Assembly (NCBI RefSeq): GCF_025146565.1
Contig: NZ_CP102258.1
Span: 1,892,001 to 1,956,000 of the forward strand
From: Bacteroides eggerthii
GTDB taxonomy: Bacteria; Bacteroidota; Bacteroidia; Bacteroidales; Bacteroidaceae
Direction: 5' to 3'
Length of the DNA stretch: 64,000 bases
The translations under genes were made by a program, and so were the position numbers. This document shows positions 34,620-43,057 of the stretch, piece by piece; within the stretch, counting starts at the first letter, position 1, and each line of letters begins with the position of its first letter. The notes beneath the pieces are model-generated. The model was given only the letters and a program-made list of their open reading frames with translations, did not search any database and was not told the origin of the DNA.

Positions 34620-37439
34620 TTATTTCTTTTCAGGACTGATCATTGAAACAGTGATCTGGTTCTTCTGCTTCAGGAGTTCGTTGGCAAATTGCTGAACGTC
34701 CTTGGGGGTGATACTGTTAATGATTTGCTCGTAGTCCTTCACCGGATCGATGCCGGTGTACAGGTACTCGTCTATGCTGTTCAGCCAGTAGCCGTTTTCC
34801 TTGAGGTCTTCGCTGTGCTTCTTCAGCATATACTCTTTTACCTTGTTCAAACTGGCTTCATCGGGACCGTTCTTAGCAAAGGCTTCTGCTTCGTCGTAGA
34901 TGATTTTTATCAGTTTTTCCTGTTTATCGGGAGCTGTGTTGAAGAAGATCTGCAGAACGGCTTTTTCTGTGGGATACTTGATGAGCTGTCCCATGGGATA
35001 TACGCCGTAGGTACCGCCTTCGTCTTCACGTACCTTTTCGGTATAGATGAAGTTAAGAAGCTGGTCGGTCATGCTCATAAGAATCTCGTTACGGAGATTG
35101 TATTTGCAAGTACCGCTATAACAGATGAAGTTGTTCACTTTCGGAGTTTCCTGCTGGCGGATAAACTCATTTTTGCAGATGCCCTTGCGCATTGCGATGT
35201 GGTTGTCCTTGAATGTCTCCTTGCGGTTGATGGAGGGCAATGAACCCAGATAAGACTCGATTAGGGGTTTCACTGCTTCCACATCAACGTTTCCTACCAG
35301 AATGAAGGTAAAGTCGCTGGCATCTTTAAAGCGGTCCTGATACATGGACAGAATCTTGTCATAATTCATCTTGTCCACCATGTCGGCTTTTATCCGCAGG
35401 GTTCTGGGATGTTTCGAGTAGAGAGTGGACGTGATAGAGTCGCTGAAAGAAGAACTGGGGTTCAGGTCCATATTCTGTAATTCGGCTTTGCTGCGGTTCT
35501 TGTAAGATGCAAAAGCGTCATCATCGCGTCTCGGAGCAGTGAAAGTCAGATAGGTGAGCTGCATCATTGTCTCGAAGTCCTTGGGAGAGCAATTTCCGGT
35601 TACGGCTTCTGTCTTGTCGCCGATGCCATAGCTTACGGAGGCTTTTTTACCTGCCAGGGCTTTCTCCAGTTCTATGGCGCTGAAATTGCCTAAACCACCC
35701 AATGCCACTGCATCCAGTCCGTTGATATTGATGATTTCCGAGTCGGGGAAGAGTGAACTACCACCCATACTTACGCCTTTCATGCGAATCTCATCGGCTT
35801 TGAAGTCTGTTTTCTTGATTATAACCTTGACACCGTTGGATAAGGTCAACATAGTGGTTCCGAAGATGTCATCTTTCTTTTCGGAAACAATTTTACCGCC
35901 TTTCGGAGCTTCTTTCATCAGAGGTTCGTCGGATACCTTATCTATATACGGAGTGAGCTTCTCCGACTTCACTTCTTTCAACAGGTTCTTGATGGCTTCC
36001 TCTGTCGGAAGGCTCAAGCCTTCTTTTTCGGGTCCGAACAGTGCCACTACCTGGTTGCTGTCCGTCACCAGTTGTTGCATTATCTGGTTTAGGGCTGTCA
36101 CAGGAATGGCCGGTGCTATCTGATTGATGATAGTATATTCGTTGGCGATTCCCGGAATGGGTTCATTGTCGAGGAAATGGCGGACATATTCCTTGACGTA
36201 GCTTTCATTTTTACGCTTGTCGCGTTCTTGGAAAGCAGATTCCAAATGACGCAGGTATTCTGCTCGTGCACGACTGTATTCGGTTTCGGTGAATCCAAAT
36301 TGGCGTGCACGCTCTATTTCGCGGAGAATGGTTGAGATACCTTCCTCAATGTTATCTTCTTTGCAGACTACGATACCGGTGAAAGCATCTTTGGTCTTGG
36401 CAACAAAGAAATCATCATCGTAGGTCGTTGCATAGATGTAGGGCGGGTTGGCAACTTGGAGCAACTCGTTCAGACGTGCATTCAGCATGTTGGTAATCAG
36501 AGTGACAGCATAGTCTTGCATCAAGTAACCCACATTATTCTTTTCTTCTCTGGGAGTAGCTTGATGCTTGTTGAAGATAAAGGTCTGTACATATGGCTGC
36601 TCTTTGTCGCGGGCAACCAATACGATAGGCTCTTGGTTGTCGTTTACGGGATAATATTCACGCTTGGCGGCATTGGGCTGTGCGGGGATGTCCGAGAATC
36701 TTTTCTTGATAAGGGCTTCAATGGCGTCGACATCAATATCGCCTACCACTACTATACCCTGCAAGTCGGGACGGTACCATTTTTCGTAATAGTCTCTTAA
36801 TGTTTGAGGCTTAAAGTTCATCACAACGTCCATTGTTCCGATAGGGAAGCAGTTGGCGTATTTGGTTCCGGCAAACATAGCCGGAAGCATTTTTTCCTGA
36901 AAACGCTGCATGGCGCTCATGCGGGTGCGCCATTCTTCATTGATAACGCCGCGTTCCTTATCTATTTCTTTCGTGTCCAAAGTCAGGTCGTTGCTCCAGT
37001 CGTGCAGGATCAGCAGGCAGGAGTCAATGGCTCCGGGAGTGTTGACAGGCACATTGGAGATGTTATAGACCGTTTCGTCTATGGATGTGTATGCGTTCAG
37101 GTTTTCGCCGAATTTTACACCTATACGTTCCAGATACTGTATTAGGGAGTTTCCGGGAAAGTGGGTGGTTCCATTGAAGCACATGTGCTCGAGGAAGTGG
37201 GCAAGACCGCGTTGGTTGTCCTCTTCCTGTATGGAACCCACTTTTTGGGCTATATAGAAGTCGGCCCGGTTAGCGGGAAGGCTGTTTTTACGGATGTAAT
37301 AAGTTAATCCGTTGTCCAGCTTGCCGATACGGACATCCTTGTCGATGGGAATGGGTGGTAATTGTTGTGCAAATACCTGTTGGAAGTTACAGCATACAAT
37401 TAGTGCAACAATCCATAAGTTACGTAATAAATGTTTCAT
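34620..37439 (-). CDS. M16 family metallopeptidase
   Basis: The start at 37439 (second or third Met of a Met run) gives a 939-residue protein with a signal peptide (MKHLLRNLWIVALIVCCNFQQVFAQQ). The catalytic HxxEH motif is HFLEH, with the distal Glu in the same N-terminal M16 domain (about residues 50-240). A second M16 domain and the C-terminal domains follow, as in pitrilysin-like proteases. It is probably periplasmic and cuts small peptides. It converges with nothing on its 3' side but a terminator, and lies next to kdsA. The start could also be 37442 or 37445 because three Mets are adjacent. Confidence 0.92.
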   Translation of the reverse strand: MKHLLRNLWIVALIVCCNFQQVFAQQLPPIPIDKDVRIGKLDNGLTYYIRKNSLPANRADFYIAQKVGSIQEEDNQRGLAHFLEHMCFNGTTHFPGNSLIQYLERIGVKFGENLNAYTSIDETVYNISNVPVNTPGAIDSCLLILHDWSNDLTLDTKEIDKERGVINEEWRTRMSAMQRFQEKMLPAMFAGTKYANCFPIGTMDVVMNFKPQTLRDYYEKWYRPDLQGIVVVGDIDVDAIEALIKKRFSDIPAQPNAAKREYYPVNDNQEPIVLVARDKEQPYVQTFIFNKHQATPREEKNNVGYLMQDYAVTLITNMLNARLNELLQVANPPYIYATTYDDDFFVAKTKDAFTGIVVCKEDNIEEGISTILREIERARQFGFTETEYSRARAEYLRHLESAFQERDKRKNESYVKEYVRHFLDNEPIPGIANEYTIINQIAPAIPVTALNQIMQQLVTDSNQVVALFGPEKEGLSLPTEEAIKNLLKEVKSEKLTPYIDKVSDEPLMKEAPKGGKIVSEKKDDIFGTTMLTLSNGVKVIIKKTDFKADEIRMKGVSMGGSSLFPDSEIININGLDAVALGGLGNFSAIELEKALAGKKASVSYGIGDKTEAVTGNCSPKDFETMMQLTYLTFTAPRRDDDAFASYKNRSKAELQNMDLNPSSSFSDSITSTLYSKHPRTLRIKADMVDKMNYDKILSMYQDRFKDASDFTFILVGNVDVEAVKPLIESYLGSLPSINRKETFKDNHIAMRKGICKNEFIRQQETPKVNNFICYSGTCKYNLRNEILMSMTDQLLNFIYTEKVREDEGGTYGVYPMGQLIKYPTEKAVLQIFFNTAPDKQEKLIKIIYDEAEAFAKNGPDEASLNKVKEYMLKKHSEDLKENGYWLNSIDEYLYTGIDPVKDYEQIINSITPKDVQQFANELLKQKNQITVSMISPEKK

Positions 37440-37515
37440 CATCATTTGATTTAAAAATGTTTTTGCCTTATCTGTCGAAGCGATTAGGCGATAAATCACA
37501 AAACAATTCTGTTTT

Positions 37516-38316
37516 TTATTTAATTGCTTCCCGGATGCGGACTAATTTAGTCAGGAGTCCTTCCAGTAAATCCAACTTCAACATATTGGCACCGTCGCTT
37601 TTGGCTACGGACGGATTCTCATGTGTCTCGATGAACAGGCCGTCTGCACCTACGGCTATACCGGCTTTGGCTATCGTTTCAATCAGTTGCGGCATGCCGC
37701 CTGTGACACCGCTGGTCTGGTTGGGTTGCTGCAAGGAATGGGTAACGTCCAGTACAACGGGAAAACCGAAAGTCTGCATCTCCGGTATTCCGCGATAATC
37801 CACCACAAGATCCTGATAGCCGAAAGTTGTTCCGCGTTCTGTAATCATTACGTTCTTGTTGCCGGCTTCCACCACCTTGTCTGCCGCAAAACGCATGGCA
37901 AGCGGGGAGAGGAATTGACCTTTTTTGATATTGATGATTTTACCGGTTTGGGCGGCGGCTACCAGTAGGTCGGTTTGCCTGCAAAGGAAAGCGGGGATTT
38001 GCAGAATATCTACGAATTCGGCAGCCATGGCAGCTTCTTCCGCGGCATGGATATCTGTTACGGTAGGCACTCCGAACGTATCATGCACTTTTTTTAGAAT
38101 TTTCAAGGCTTTCTCATCTCCTATGCCCGTAAATGAGTCTAAGCGCGAACGGTTGGCCTTGCGGTAAGAACCTTTAAATGCGTAAGGAATCTGTAATCTG
38201 TCAGTGATGGTCACCACACGTTCGGCAATGCGCATTGCCATATCTTCACCTTCAATGACACAGGGGCCTGCCAGCAGAAAGAAGTTTCCGGCAGGATTAT
38301 TTTTCAGTTTAATCAT
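37516..38316 (-). CDS. kdsA: 3-deoxy-8-phosphooctulonate synthase
   Basis: This 266-residue enzyme condenses PEP and arabinose 5-phosphate into KDO 8-phosphate for lipopolysaccharide. The start has FFLLAGPCVIEGEDMAMRIAE, the family's PEP-binding strand. The core has FKGSYRKANRSRLDSFTG and later DVTHSLQQPNQTSGVTGG, and ends with the ENPSVAKSDGANML segment. The length is typical. It is the first gene of a group with a lipid kinase and miaA on the same strand, with short gaps. It is a core envelope gene. Confidence 0.96.
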   Translation of the reverse strand: MIKLKNNPAGNFFLLAGPCVIEGEDMAMRIAERVVTITDRLQIPYAFKGSYRKANRSRLDSFTGIGDEKALKILKKVHDTFGVPTVTDIHAAEEAAMAAEFVDILQIPAFLCRQTDLLVAAAQTGKIINIKKGQFLSPLAMRFAADKVVEAGNKNVMITERGTTFGYQDLVVDYRGIPEMQTFGFPVVLDVTHSLQQPNQTSGVTGGMPQLIETIAKAGIAVGADGLFIETHENPSVAKSDGANMLKLDLLEGLLTKLVRIREAIK

Positions 38317-38384
38317 ACGTTTTTATGAATTATAAATTATGAATTGCAAGTTATGAATTGAGAGGTGTGAAAAAAGTTCATTCC

Positions 38385-39311
38385 TCAGTTTGGTATAATC
38401 AGTGTGATTGCTTCGTGCAGCACTCCGATGTCTAATGGAAAATGACGGTCGAGAATACGCCCGTCCAAGTCGACGGAAGCGTTTTGGGCACGTAATACTT
38501 TTATCTTTTGGGTACGGTAGGGTTTTACCACTTTATGGTTGAGGATTCTTCCTTCCATTAACATCCATATTCCCGAAAAAAGCTGCAATAATTCGGGGCG
38601 ATAGATAACTGATACGTCCAACCAACCATTGTAAGGCACTGCACTGGGAGCTTGCCCGTATCCCCATGCACTGCCTATGCATACTGTCATAATGCGCCCG
38701 CGTATGTGTTCGCCGTTTATTTTAAGGTGCATGCGGTATAGTTTCCGTTCGAATATCAGTGAAAGGAATGCCATGAAATAGGACAGGAACTTCACACCCC
38801 AAAAACGTTTGCATTGGTCGGTGATTTTTACGATACTGGCTCCAAGCCCGATATTGATGGCATTCAGAAAGTAGCGGGTCATATGCTTTTCGCCGTCATA
38901 GTAGTAGCACGTGCCTACATCTATTTTTCGACGGCGGTTGTTTATGATGCAATCTACCGCATCCTTGTATTCCGAACTCATCTCCCAGTATTTGGCAAAA
39001 TCGTTACCTATTCCGTTGGGGATGATGCCGATAGCAATATTCTCTTTATCTTCTGCATTGGAGAGCATGATGCCGTTGATTGCGTCGTTCAGTGCGCCGT
39101 CACCACCTACAATGACAATGGTGCGATATCCGTTGTTGGCAAGAATTCCCGCCAGACGCTCTACCGAACCGAACCCTTCGGACTGCACGTAGTCATAAGA
39201 CACACCTTTGCTGTCCATATATGCTTTAATTTCTTTCCACCGTTTCTGTACTTTACGCGTTCCGGCTTTGGGGTTATAGATCACTCCCCATTTATTGGGT
39301 TCTACACTCAT
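38385..39311 (-). CDS. Diacylglycerol kinase family lipid kinase
   Basis: This 308-residue protein has the diacylglycerol kinase-type catalytic core: GVIYNPKAGTRK (N-terminal), IVIVGGDGALNDAINGIM (the GGDGxxNE-like loop, about 75-90) and IGIIPNGIGNDFAKYWEM. The C-terminal half is beta-rich as in the YegS/DgkB family. It probably phosphorylates a lipid such as diacylglycerol or a related head group at the inner membrane. Substrate cannot be told from the sequence. It sits between kdsA and miaA. Confidence 0.9.
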   Translation of the reverse strand: MSVEPNKWGVIYNPKAGTRKVQKRWKEIKAYMDSKGVSYDYVQSEGFGSVERLAGILANNGYRTIVIVGGDGALNDAINGIMLSNAEDKENIAIGIIPNGIGNDFAKYWEMSSEYKDAVDCIINNRRRKIDVGTCYYYDGEKHMTRYFLNAINIGLGASIVKITDQCKRFWGVKFLSYFMAFLSLIFERKLYRMHLKINGEHIRGRIMTVCIGSAWGYGQAPSAVPYNGWLDVSVIYRPELLQLFSGIWMLMEGRILNHKVVKPYRTQKIKVLRAQNASVDLDGRILDRHFPLDIGVLHEAITLIIPN

Positions 39312-39380
39312 ATGTTCGTCCCTTTTAATAAGTCTAACATTTCCATATTTGCTGTTTAGCCAGCGTTGCCGTCAAAGATA

Positions 39381-40301
39381 CTAAATCTCTTTGAGTTTTG
39401 ACTTTACAAAGGCTATCTTTTCTTCCATAGGCCATTGGACGTTTATCCAGTGGATGGTAAATCCCCGCCTCTCCATTCCCCGAAACCAGGTCATCTGGCG
39501 TTTGGCAAACTGATGGATAGCTGTCTCCAGTTGGTTGAACATTTCGTCGTAGGTCAGTTTGCCAATGACGTAAAGTGTCAGATATTTGTACTCCAATCCG
39601 TAGTAGATGAGATCTTCGGGTGGAATCCCTTGCTCTATCAATCGGCGCACTTCGTCTATCATTCCTTCGTCCAACCTTTGGCGCAGGCGGCGGGTGATTT
39701 TCTCACGCCGCAGTTCGCGGTCTATGTTCACACCGATAATGAGGCTGTTCAATAGCGGAAAAGAACGCTTGTCTACCGGTGTGTGGGCATAATATTCTTC
39801 AATCTCAATGGCGCGGATTGCCCGTTTCACCGTATCTACATCCGTCGTATTATGCAAGTTTTTATAGGTTTTCAACATTTCGGTGAGTTCTTCCAAGGAC
39901 TTGCCTGCTAAGCGGATGCGTAATTCCGGATTTTCGGGTACGGGCAGCAATTTGTATCCTTTGAGTACCGATTCTAAATACATTCCAGTTCCGCCGCATA
40001 CAATGGGCAGACAACCCTTTTGTTTAATACTTTCATAGGCGGTCAGAAAATCACGTTGATATTCAAAGACGTTGTACTTATATCCCGGATCGGCAATGTC
40101 AATGAGATGATAAGGTATTTGTTTGCCATTCACTGTATAGTCGGCAAGGTCTTTACCTGTACCAAGATCCATGTTACGGTATATTTGCCGAGAGTCGGCA
40201 CTGATTATTTCTGTATTTAGCTCTGCTGCCAATGCAGCGGCAAATGGAGTTTTGCCGGATGCTGTGGGACCTAATATGGCAATTAAATCATAGTCAGGCA
40301 T
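39381..40301 (-). CDS. miaA: tRNA dimethylallyltransferase
   Basis: This 306-residue enzyme adds a dimethylallyl group to A37 of tRNAs that read codons starting with U. It has the P-loop GPTASGKTPFAAALAA (about residues 11-20), SADSRQIYRNMDLGTGK, and later GLEYKYLTLYVIGKL and RQMTWFRGM. The length is normal. TATCTTTG at 40335-40328 just upstream is a likely promoter. The intergenic region to the GH43 gene (divergent) is long and contains the candidate sRNA and the xylan operator sites. Confidence 0.96.
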   Translation of the reverse strand: MPDYDLIAILGPTASGKTPFAAALAAELNTEIISADSRQIYRNMDLGTGKDLADYTVNGKQIPYHLIDIADPGYKYNVFEYQRDFLTAYESIKQKGCLPIVCGGTGMYLESVLKGYKLLPVPENPELRIRLAGKSLEELTEMLKTYKNLHNTTDVDTVKRAIRAIEIEEYYAHTPVDKRSFPLLNSLIIGVNIDRELRREKITRRLRQRLDEGMIDEVRRLIEQGIPPEDLIYYGLEYKYLTLYVIGKLTYDEMFNQLETAIHQFAKRQMTWFRGMERRGFTIHWINVQWPMEEKIAFVKSKLKEI

Positions 40302-40491
40302 ATAATGAGTATTTATTAATTTGAATACAAAGATAGTGTAATTTATGGGCAGAATAAAATGAAGTGGTTCATTTTGTTCTGAGAAGATGCAACTTTTCTT
40401 TACACTTGAGAAGACTGTCTGAAAAAGGAAGTAAAAAACAGAGTGGCTCTTCTTAAAAGGTGTTATGAAACATGCTTTTTTTCTTGGATAG

Positions 40492-40522
40492 TTTGCAAAT
40501 ATCCCAAGAGTCCGTATCTTTG
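40492..40522 (+). promoter_or_regulatory. Promoter of the candidate sRNA
   Basis: TTTG at 40492-40495, 19 bases, and TATCTTTG at 40515-40522 match the Bacteroides consensus in sequence and spacing. No gene follows within reach, which is why a short RNA is proposed. Confidence 0.7.
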
Positions 40523-40528
40523 CAATGT

Positions 40529-40591
40529 GTTTTTCATAGTATTAGATTTAAGGTTAACAAAGGTTGGAGTACAGCGGTACTCCTTTTTTTT
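40529..40591 (+). ncRNA. Candidate small RNA upstream of the xylan locus
   Basis: A transcript from about 40529 would run some 63 nt and end at a strong intrinsic terminator: GGAGTAC (40566-40572), loop AGCG, GTACTCC (40577-40583), then eight Ts. The 5' part is AU-rich and unstructured (about 40 nt) and lacks an ORF of note. The RNA is separated from the GH43 gene by more than 450 bases, so it is probably not a simple leader. An sRNA or an aborted leader of the xylan operon are both possible. I believe the AU-rich stretch around 40535-40562 recurs in Bacteroides genomes, but I cannot check that here. Confidence 0.55.
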
Positions 40592-40832
40592 GCTCTGTAC
40601 TTTTCTTTTCTTGCTGCAAATCAAGGACAAAAATGTAAAAATCTGAGTATATTCTTTCCTTATAGGTATACAATGTGATTAGCCTATATCTATACTTGTT
40701 CTTTAGGGATGAAATATTTTCGTTCTGTTTTTATGCTATATTCTATGCTTTTATTGCTTTTATAAGGCTGTTGCGGCGATGTAAAAGGTGTTCGAATTTA
40801 ACTTTTGATATATAATGGATTACTTAAGCGTG

Positions 40833-40900
40833 TGTTACATGTACGATAAAGAATGTAACATACGAAAGAAATATGTAATGTTGTCAAAAAAACATGTAAT
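40833..40900 (+). promoter_or_regulatory. ATGTAA operator array of the GH43 promoter
   Basis: TGTTACAT (40833-40840), 12 bases, then ATGTAACA (40853-40860) form an inverted pair. ATGTAAT recurs at 40873 and 40894, so ATGTAA half-sites lie at 20-21 bp intervals on one face of the helix. The array ends about 30 bases before a -7 element (40932-40939) that lacks a -33 box, as expected for an activator-dependent promoter. Confidence 0.65.
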
Positions 40901-40931
40901 ACGATTTTTTTAATCGCATGTGTGCCTTTTG

Positions 40932-40939
40932 TACATTTG
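40932..40939 (+). promoter_or_regulatory. -7 element of the GH43 transcript
   Basis: TACATTTG fits TAnnTTTG. No TTTG is found at the -33 position; the operator array covers that area instead. The transcript would start near 40946 and include a small upstream ORF. Confidence 0.6.
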
Positions 40940-40975
40940 TCGCAGAAAAGCCAGAAATATAAAACTACTCATATT

Positions 40976-41053
40976 ATGAAACATGCAAATATGAAGAACA
41001 CTTTATCTTTCGTCTGCCTTAAAAATATTAATAACTATAAAATCGAGTATTGA
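40976..41053 (+). CDS. Upstream ORF (25 aa) overlapping the GH43 start
   Basis: This small ORF starts at ATG 40976 with MKHANMKNTLS and ends at TGA 41051-41053. The stop shares its A with the GH43 start codon in a TGATG overlap, so a ribosome ending here could restart on the GH43 gene. The peptide resembles no known protein. It may control translation of the enzyme, or it may be chance. Confidence 0.45.
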   Translation: MKHANMKNTLSFVCLKNINNYKIEY

Positions 41054-42786
41054 TGAATAAAAGATCTTTTTTTGCAATTTTATCGGCCTTAGTAGTTTCT
41101 GCCGGTACATTGGGAGGTTTTTCGTCTTGCAATTTATCTAAAGCAAATGGAAATCTGCCTGCTGTTAAGGATTCTACAGCCCTTTTTGATTATTTTACTT
41201 ATAAAGGTAATGATGATTTTTATAAGGAAAATCCATTGCCCGATGATGAGTCGTTTTATAATCCTATTTTGCCTGGTTGGTATTCGGATCCGAGTATATG
41301 TACGAATGGGGAAGGAGACTATTTTTTAGTGACTTCTACTTTTACTTATTTTCCGGGCGTACCTATCTTTCATAGTAGAGATTTAGTAAACTGGAAACAG
41401 GTGGGACATGTTCTTAGCCGTCCTTCCCAACTGGTCAATATGAAAGGACAGCATGTGAGTGGAGGAATTTTTGCACCGGCAATTTCATATAATCCCCACA
41501 ATAAGACTTATTATATGGTAACCACCAATGTTGGAGCCGGTAATTTCTTTGTGAAAACTCAGGATCCTTTTGGAGAGTGGTCTGATCCTATTATGCTGCC
41601 TGAAGTGGGCGGAATAGATCCGTCTTTCTTTTTTGATGAAGATGGGAAAGCTTATATTGTAAATAATGATGATGCTCCGGATTATAAACCTGAGTATAGC
41701 GGGCATCGCACAATCCGCATACAAGAGTTTGATGTAAAATCGGATAAAACAATTGGACCTCGCAAAATACTGGTAAACAAAGGTGTGCATCCGGAGGAAA
41801 AACCTATTTGGATAGAAGGTCCTCATATGTATAAGATCAATGGAAAATATTTCCTTATGGATGCAGAAGGTGGCACGAGTACCTGGCATTCTGAAGTTAT
41901 TTTCCGCAGTGATTCTCCGATGGGAACTTTTACTCCTTGGACGAAAAATCCAATATTAACACAACGTCATCTCAGTGCCGAACGTCCTAATCCGATTACG
42001 TGTGCCGGTCATGCTGACTTGATACAAACCAAAGAAGGTGATTGGTGGGCTGTATTTTTGGCATGCCGTCCTATAAATAATAAGTTTGAAAATTTGGGGC
42101 GTGAAACATTTTTAATGCCGGTAAGGTGGAGCGAAGATGGCTTCCCTTATATGACGCAAGGGAATGAAACTGTTCCTCTGATTCTAAAACGAACTGGCGT
42201 AAAGCGTGATGCCAGTGTTACCTTTGGTAACTTTGAAGAGATTGAAGATTTTGATAATGCTTCTTTGGGTATGCAGTGGATAACATTGCGTGCTCCTGCT
42301 ACTGAATTGTATTCTTTATCCGACACTCCGGGCTTTTTGACCTTGAAGTGTGCTGATGTCAGTGCTGCTGAAAAAGATACTCCTGCTTTTGTTTGCCGTC
42401 GTATGCAGCATCATAAATTCGAATCTACTACCCGTATGTTGTTTAATCCTTCCAATGAAAAGGATAAGGCTGGTATGTTATTGTTTAAAGATGAAAAGCA
42501 TCAGTATTTATTTGCAGTAAATAGGCAAGGAGAAAATAAGTCCGTTTTCCTGAAACGAATTGGAGAGTCTGAACAGATATTGGCTTCTGATACTATTTCT
42601 GGAAACACAAAAGAGATTTATTTGAAAGTTATATCTCAAGGTACTCATTATGATTTTTATTATTCCTTGAAAGGAGAAAAAGATTGGACATTGCTCTGTA
42701 AAGACGTTGATGCAAGCTATCTTTCCACAACTACGGCTGGTGGATTTACAGGTAGCGTGATAGGACTGTACGCCACTTGTAAATGA
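41053..42786 (+). CDS. GH43 family glycoside hydrolase, lipoprotein
   Basis: This 577-residue enzyme has a lipoprotein signal with the lipobox GFSSC at C26. The GH43 five-bladed propeller spans about residues 65-370 and starts with FYNPILPGWYSDPSI, in which D79 is the likely catalytic base. GIDPSFFFDEDG supplies the middle Asp, and WIEGPHMYK the acid. A C-terminal beta-sandwich follows (about 390-577, the beta-xylosidase C2-like domain). It probably has beta-xylosidase or alpha-L-arabinofuranosidase activity on xylan fragments in the periplasm or at the surface. A TTG at 41050 extends the frame by one codon, but ATG 41053 is preferred. Its promoter carries the shared operator. Confidence 0.9.
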   Translation: MNKRSFFAILSALVVSAGTLGGFSSCNLSKANGNLPAVKDSTALFDYFTYKGNDDFYKENPLPDDESFYNPILPGWYSDPSICTNGEGDYFLVTSTFTYFPGVPIFHSRDLVNWKQVGHVLSRPSQLVNMKGQHVSGGIFAPAISYNPHNKTYYMVTTNVGAGNFFVKTQDPFGEWSDPIMLPEVGGIDPSFFFDEDGKAYIVNNDDAPDYKPEYSGHRTIRIQEFDVKSDKTIGPRKILVNKGVHPEEKPIWIEGPHMYKINGKYFLMDAEGGTSTWHSEVIFRSDSPMGTFTPWTKNPILTQRHLSAERPNPITCAGHADLIQTKEGDWWAVFLACRPINNKFENLGRETFLMPVRWSEDGFPYMTQGNETVPLILKRTGVKRDASVTFGNFEEIEDFDNASLGMQWITLRAPATELYSLSDTPGFLTLKCADVSAAEKDTPAFVCRRMQHHKFESTTRMLFNPSNEKDKAGMLLFKDEKHQYLFAVNRQGENKSVFLKRIGESEQILASDTISGNTKEIYLKVISQGTHYDFYYSLKGEKDWTLLCKDVDASYLSTTTAGGFTGSVIGLYATCK

Positions 42787-42793
42787 TCTTTTA

Positions 42794-42837
42794 TTGTTGC
42801 ATGTAACATGAAGGACAACTTCTGTTACATGCAACAA
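42794..42837. repeat. 15-bp perfect palindromic repeat with the ATGTAACA motif
   Basis: TTGTTGCATGTAACA (42794-42808) and its exact complement (42823-42837) flank a loop that itself pairs GAAG with CTTC. No T-run follows, so it is probably not a terminator. It contains the same ATGTAACA half-site as the operators upstream of GH43 and CE1. Confidence 0.75.
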
Positions 42838-42909
42838 ATCCTATGTAACGTTTATGTGGGTATGTGGAACACCTCCACAATTATTTTTTATATACATTAA
42901 ATATATTTG
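42823..42909 (+). promoter_or_regulatory. Operator and -7 element of the first susC gene
   Basis: TGTTACAT (42823-42830), 12 bases, then ATGTAACG (42843-42850) repeat the inverted arrangement found before GH43. ATGTGGAAC (42862-42870) adds a degenerate half-site 19-21 bases later. The -7 element TATATTTG at 42902-42909 lies exactly 59 bases after the ATGTAAC start, and no -33 TTTG is present. The leader to the susC start is about 140 bases. Confidence 0.65.
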
Positions 42910-43057
42910 TGCGGTAAAATAAAACATGTTAACTGTTAGCGTTTATTAATCTTATACTAATAAAAATGAAATGTATGTATGACGATAGCTAAGGCTATTA
43001 AAAAATGACTGATGATTAGAGAACAATGTAGTTAATTAACATCTTAAACTAGTGGTA

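Noticed and set aside
40443-40646. 67-codon frame across the candidate sRNA
   Set aside because: It runs through the promoter and the intrinsic terminator of the sRNA and has no recognisable composition or similarity.
42794-42837. Palindrome read as the GH43 terminator
   Set aside because: It lacks a T-run, and it carries the ATGTAACA half-site in phase with the downstream operator, so a regulatory role is more likely, though termination is not excluded.
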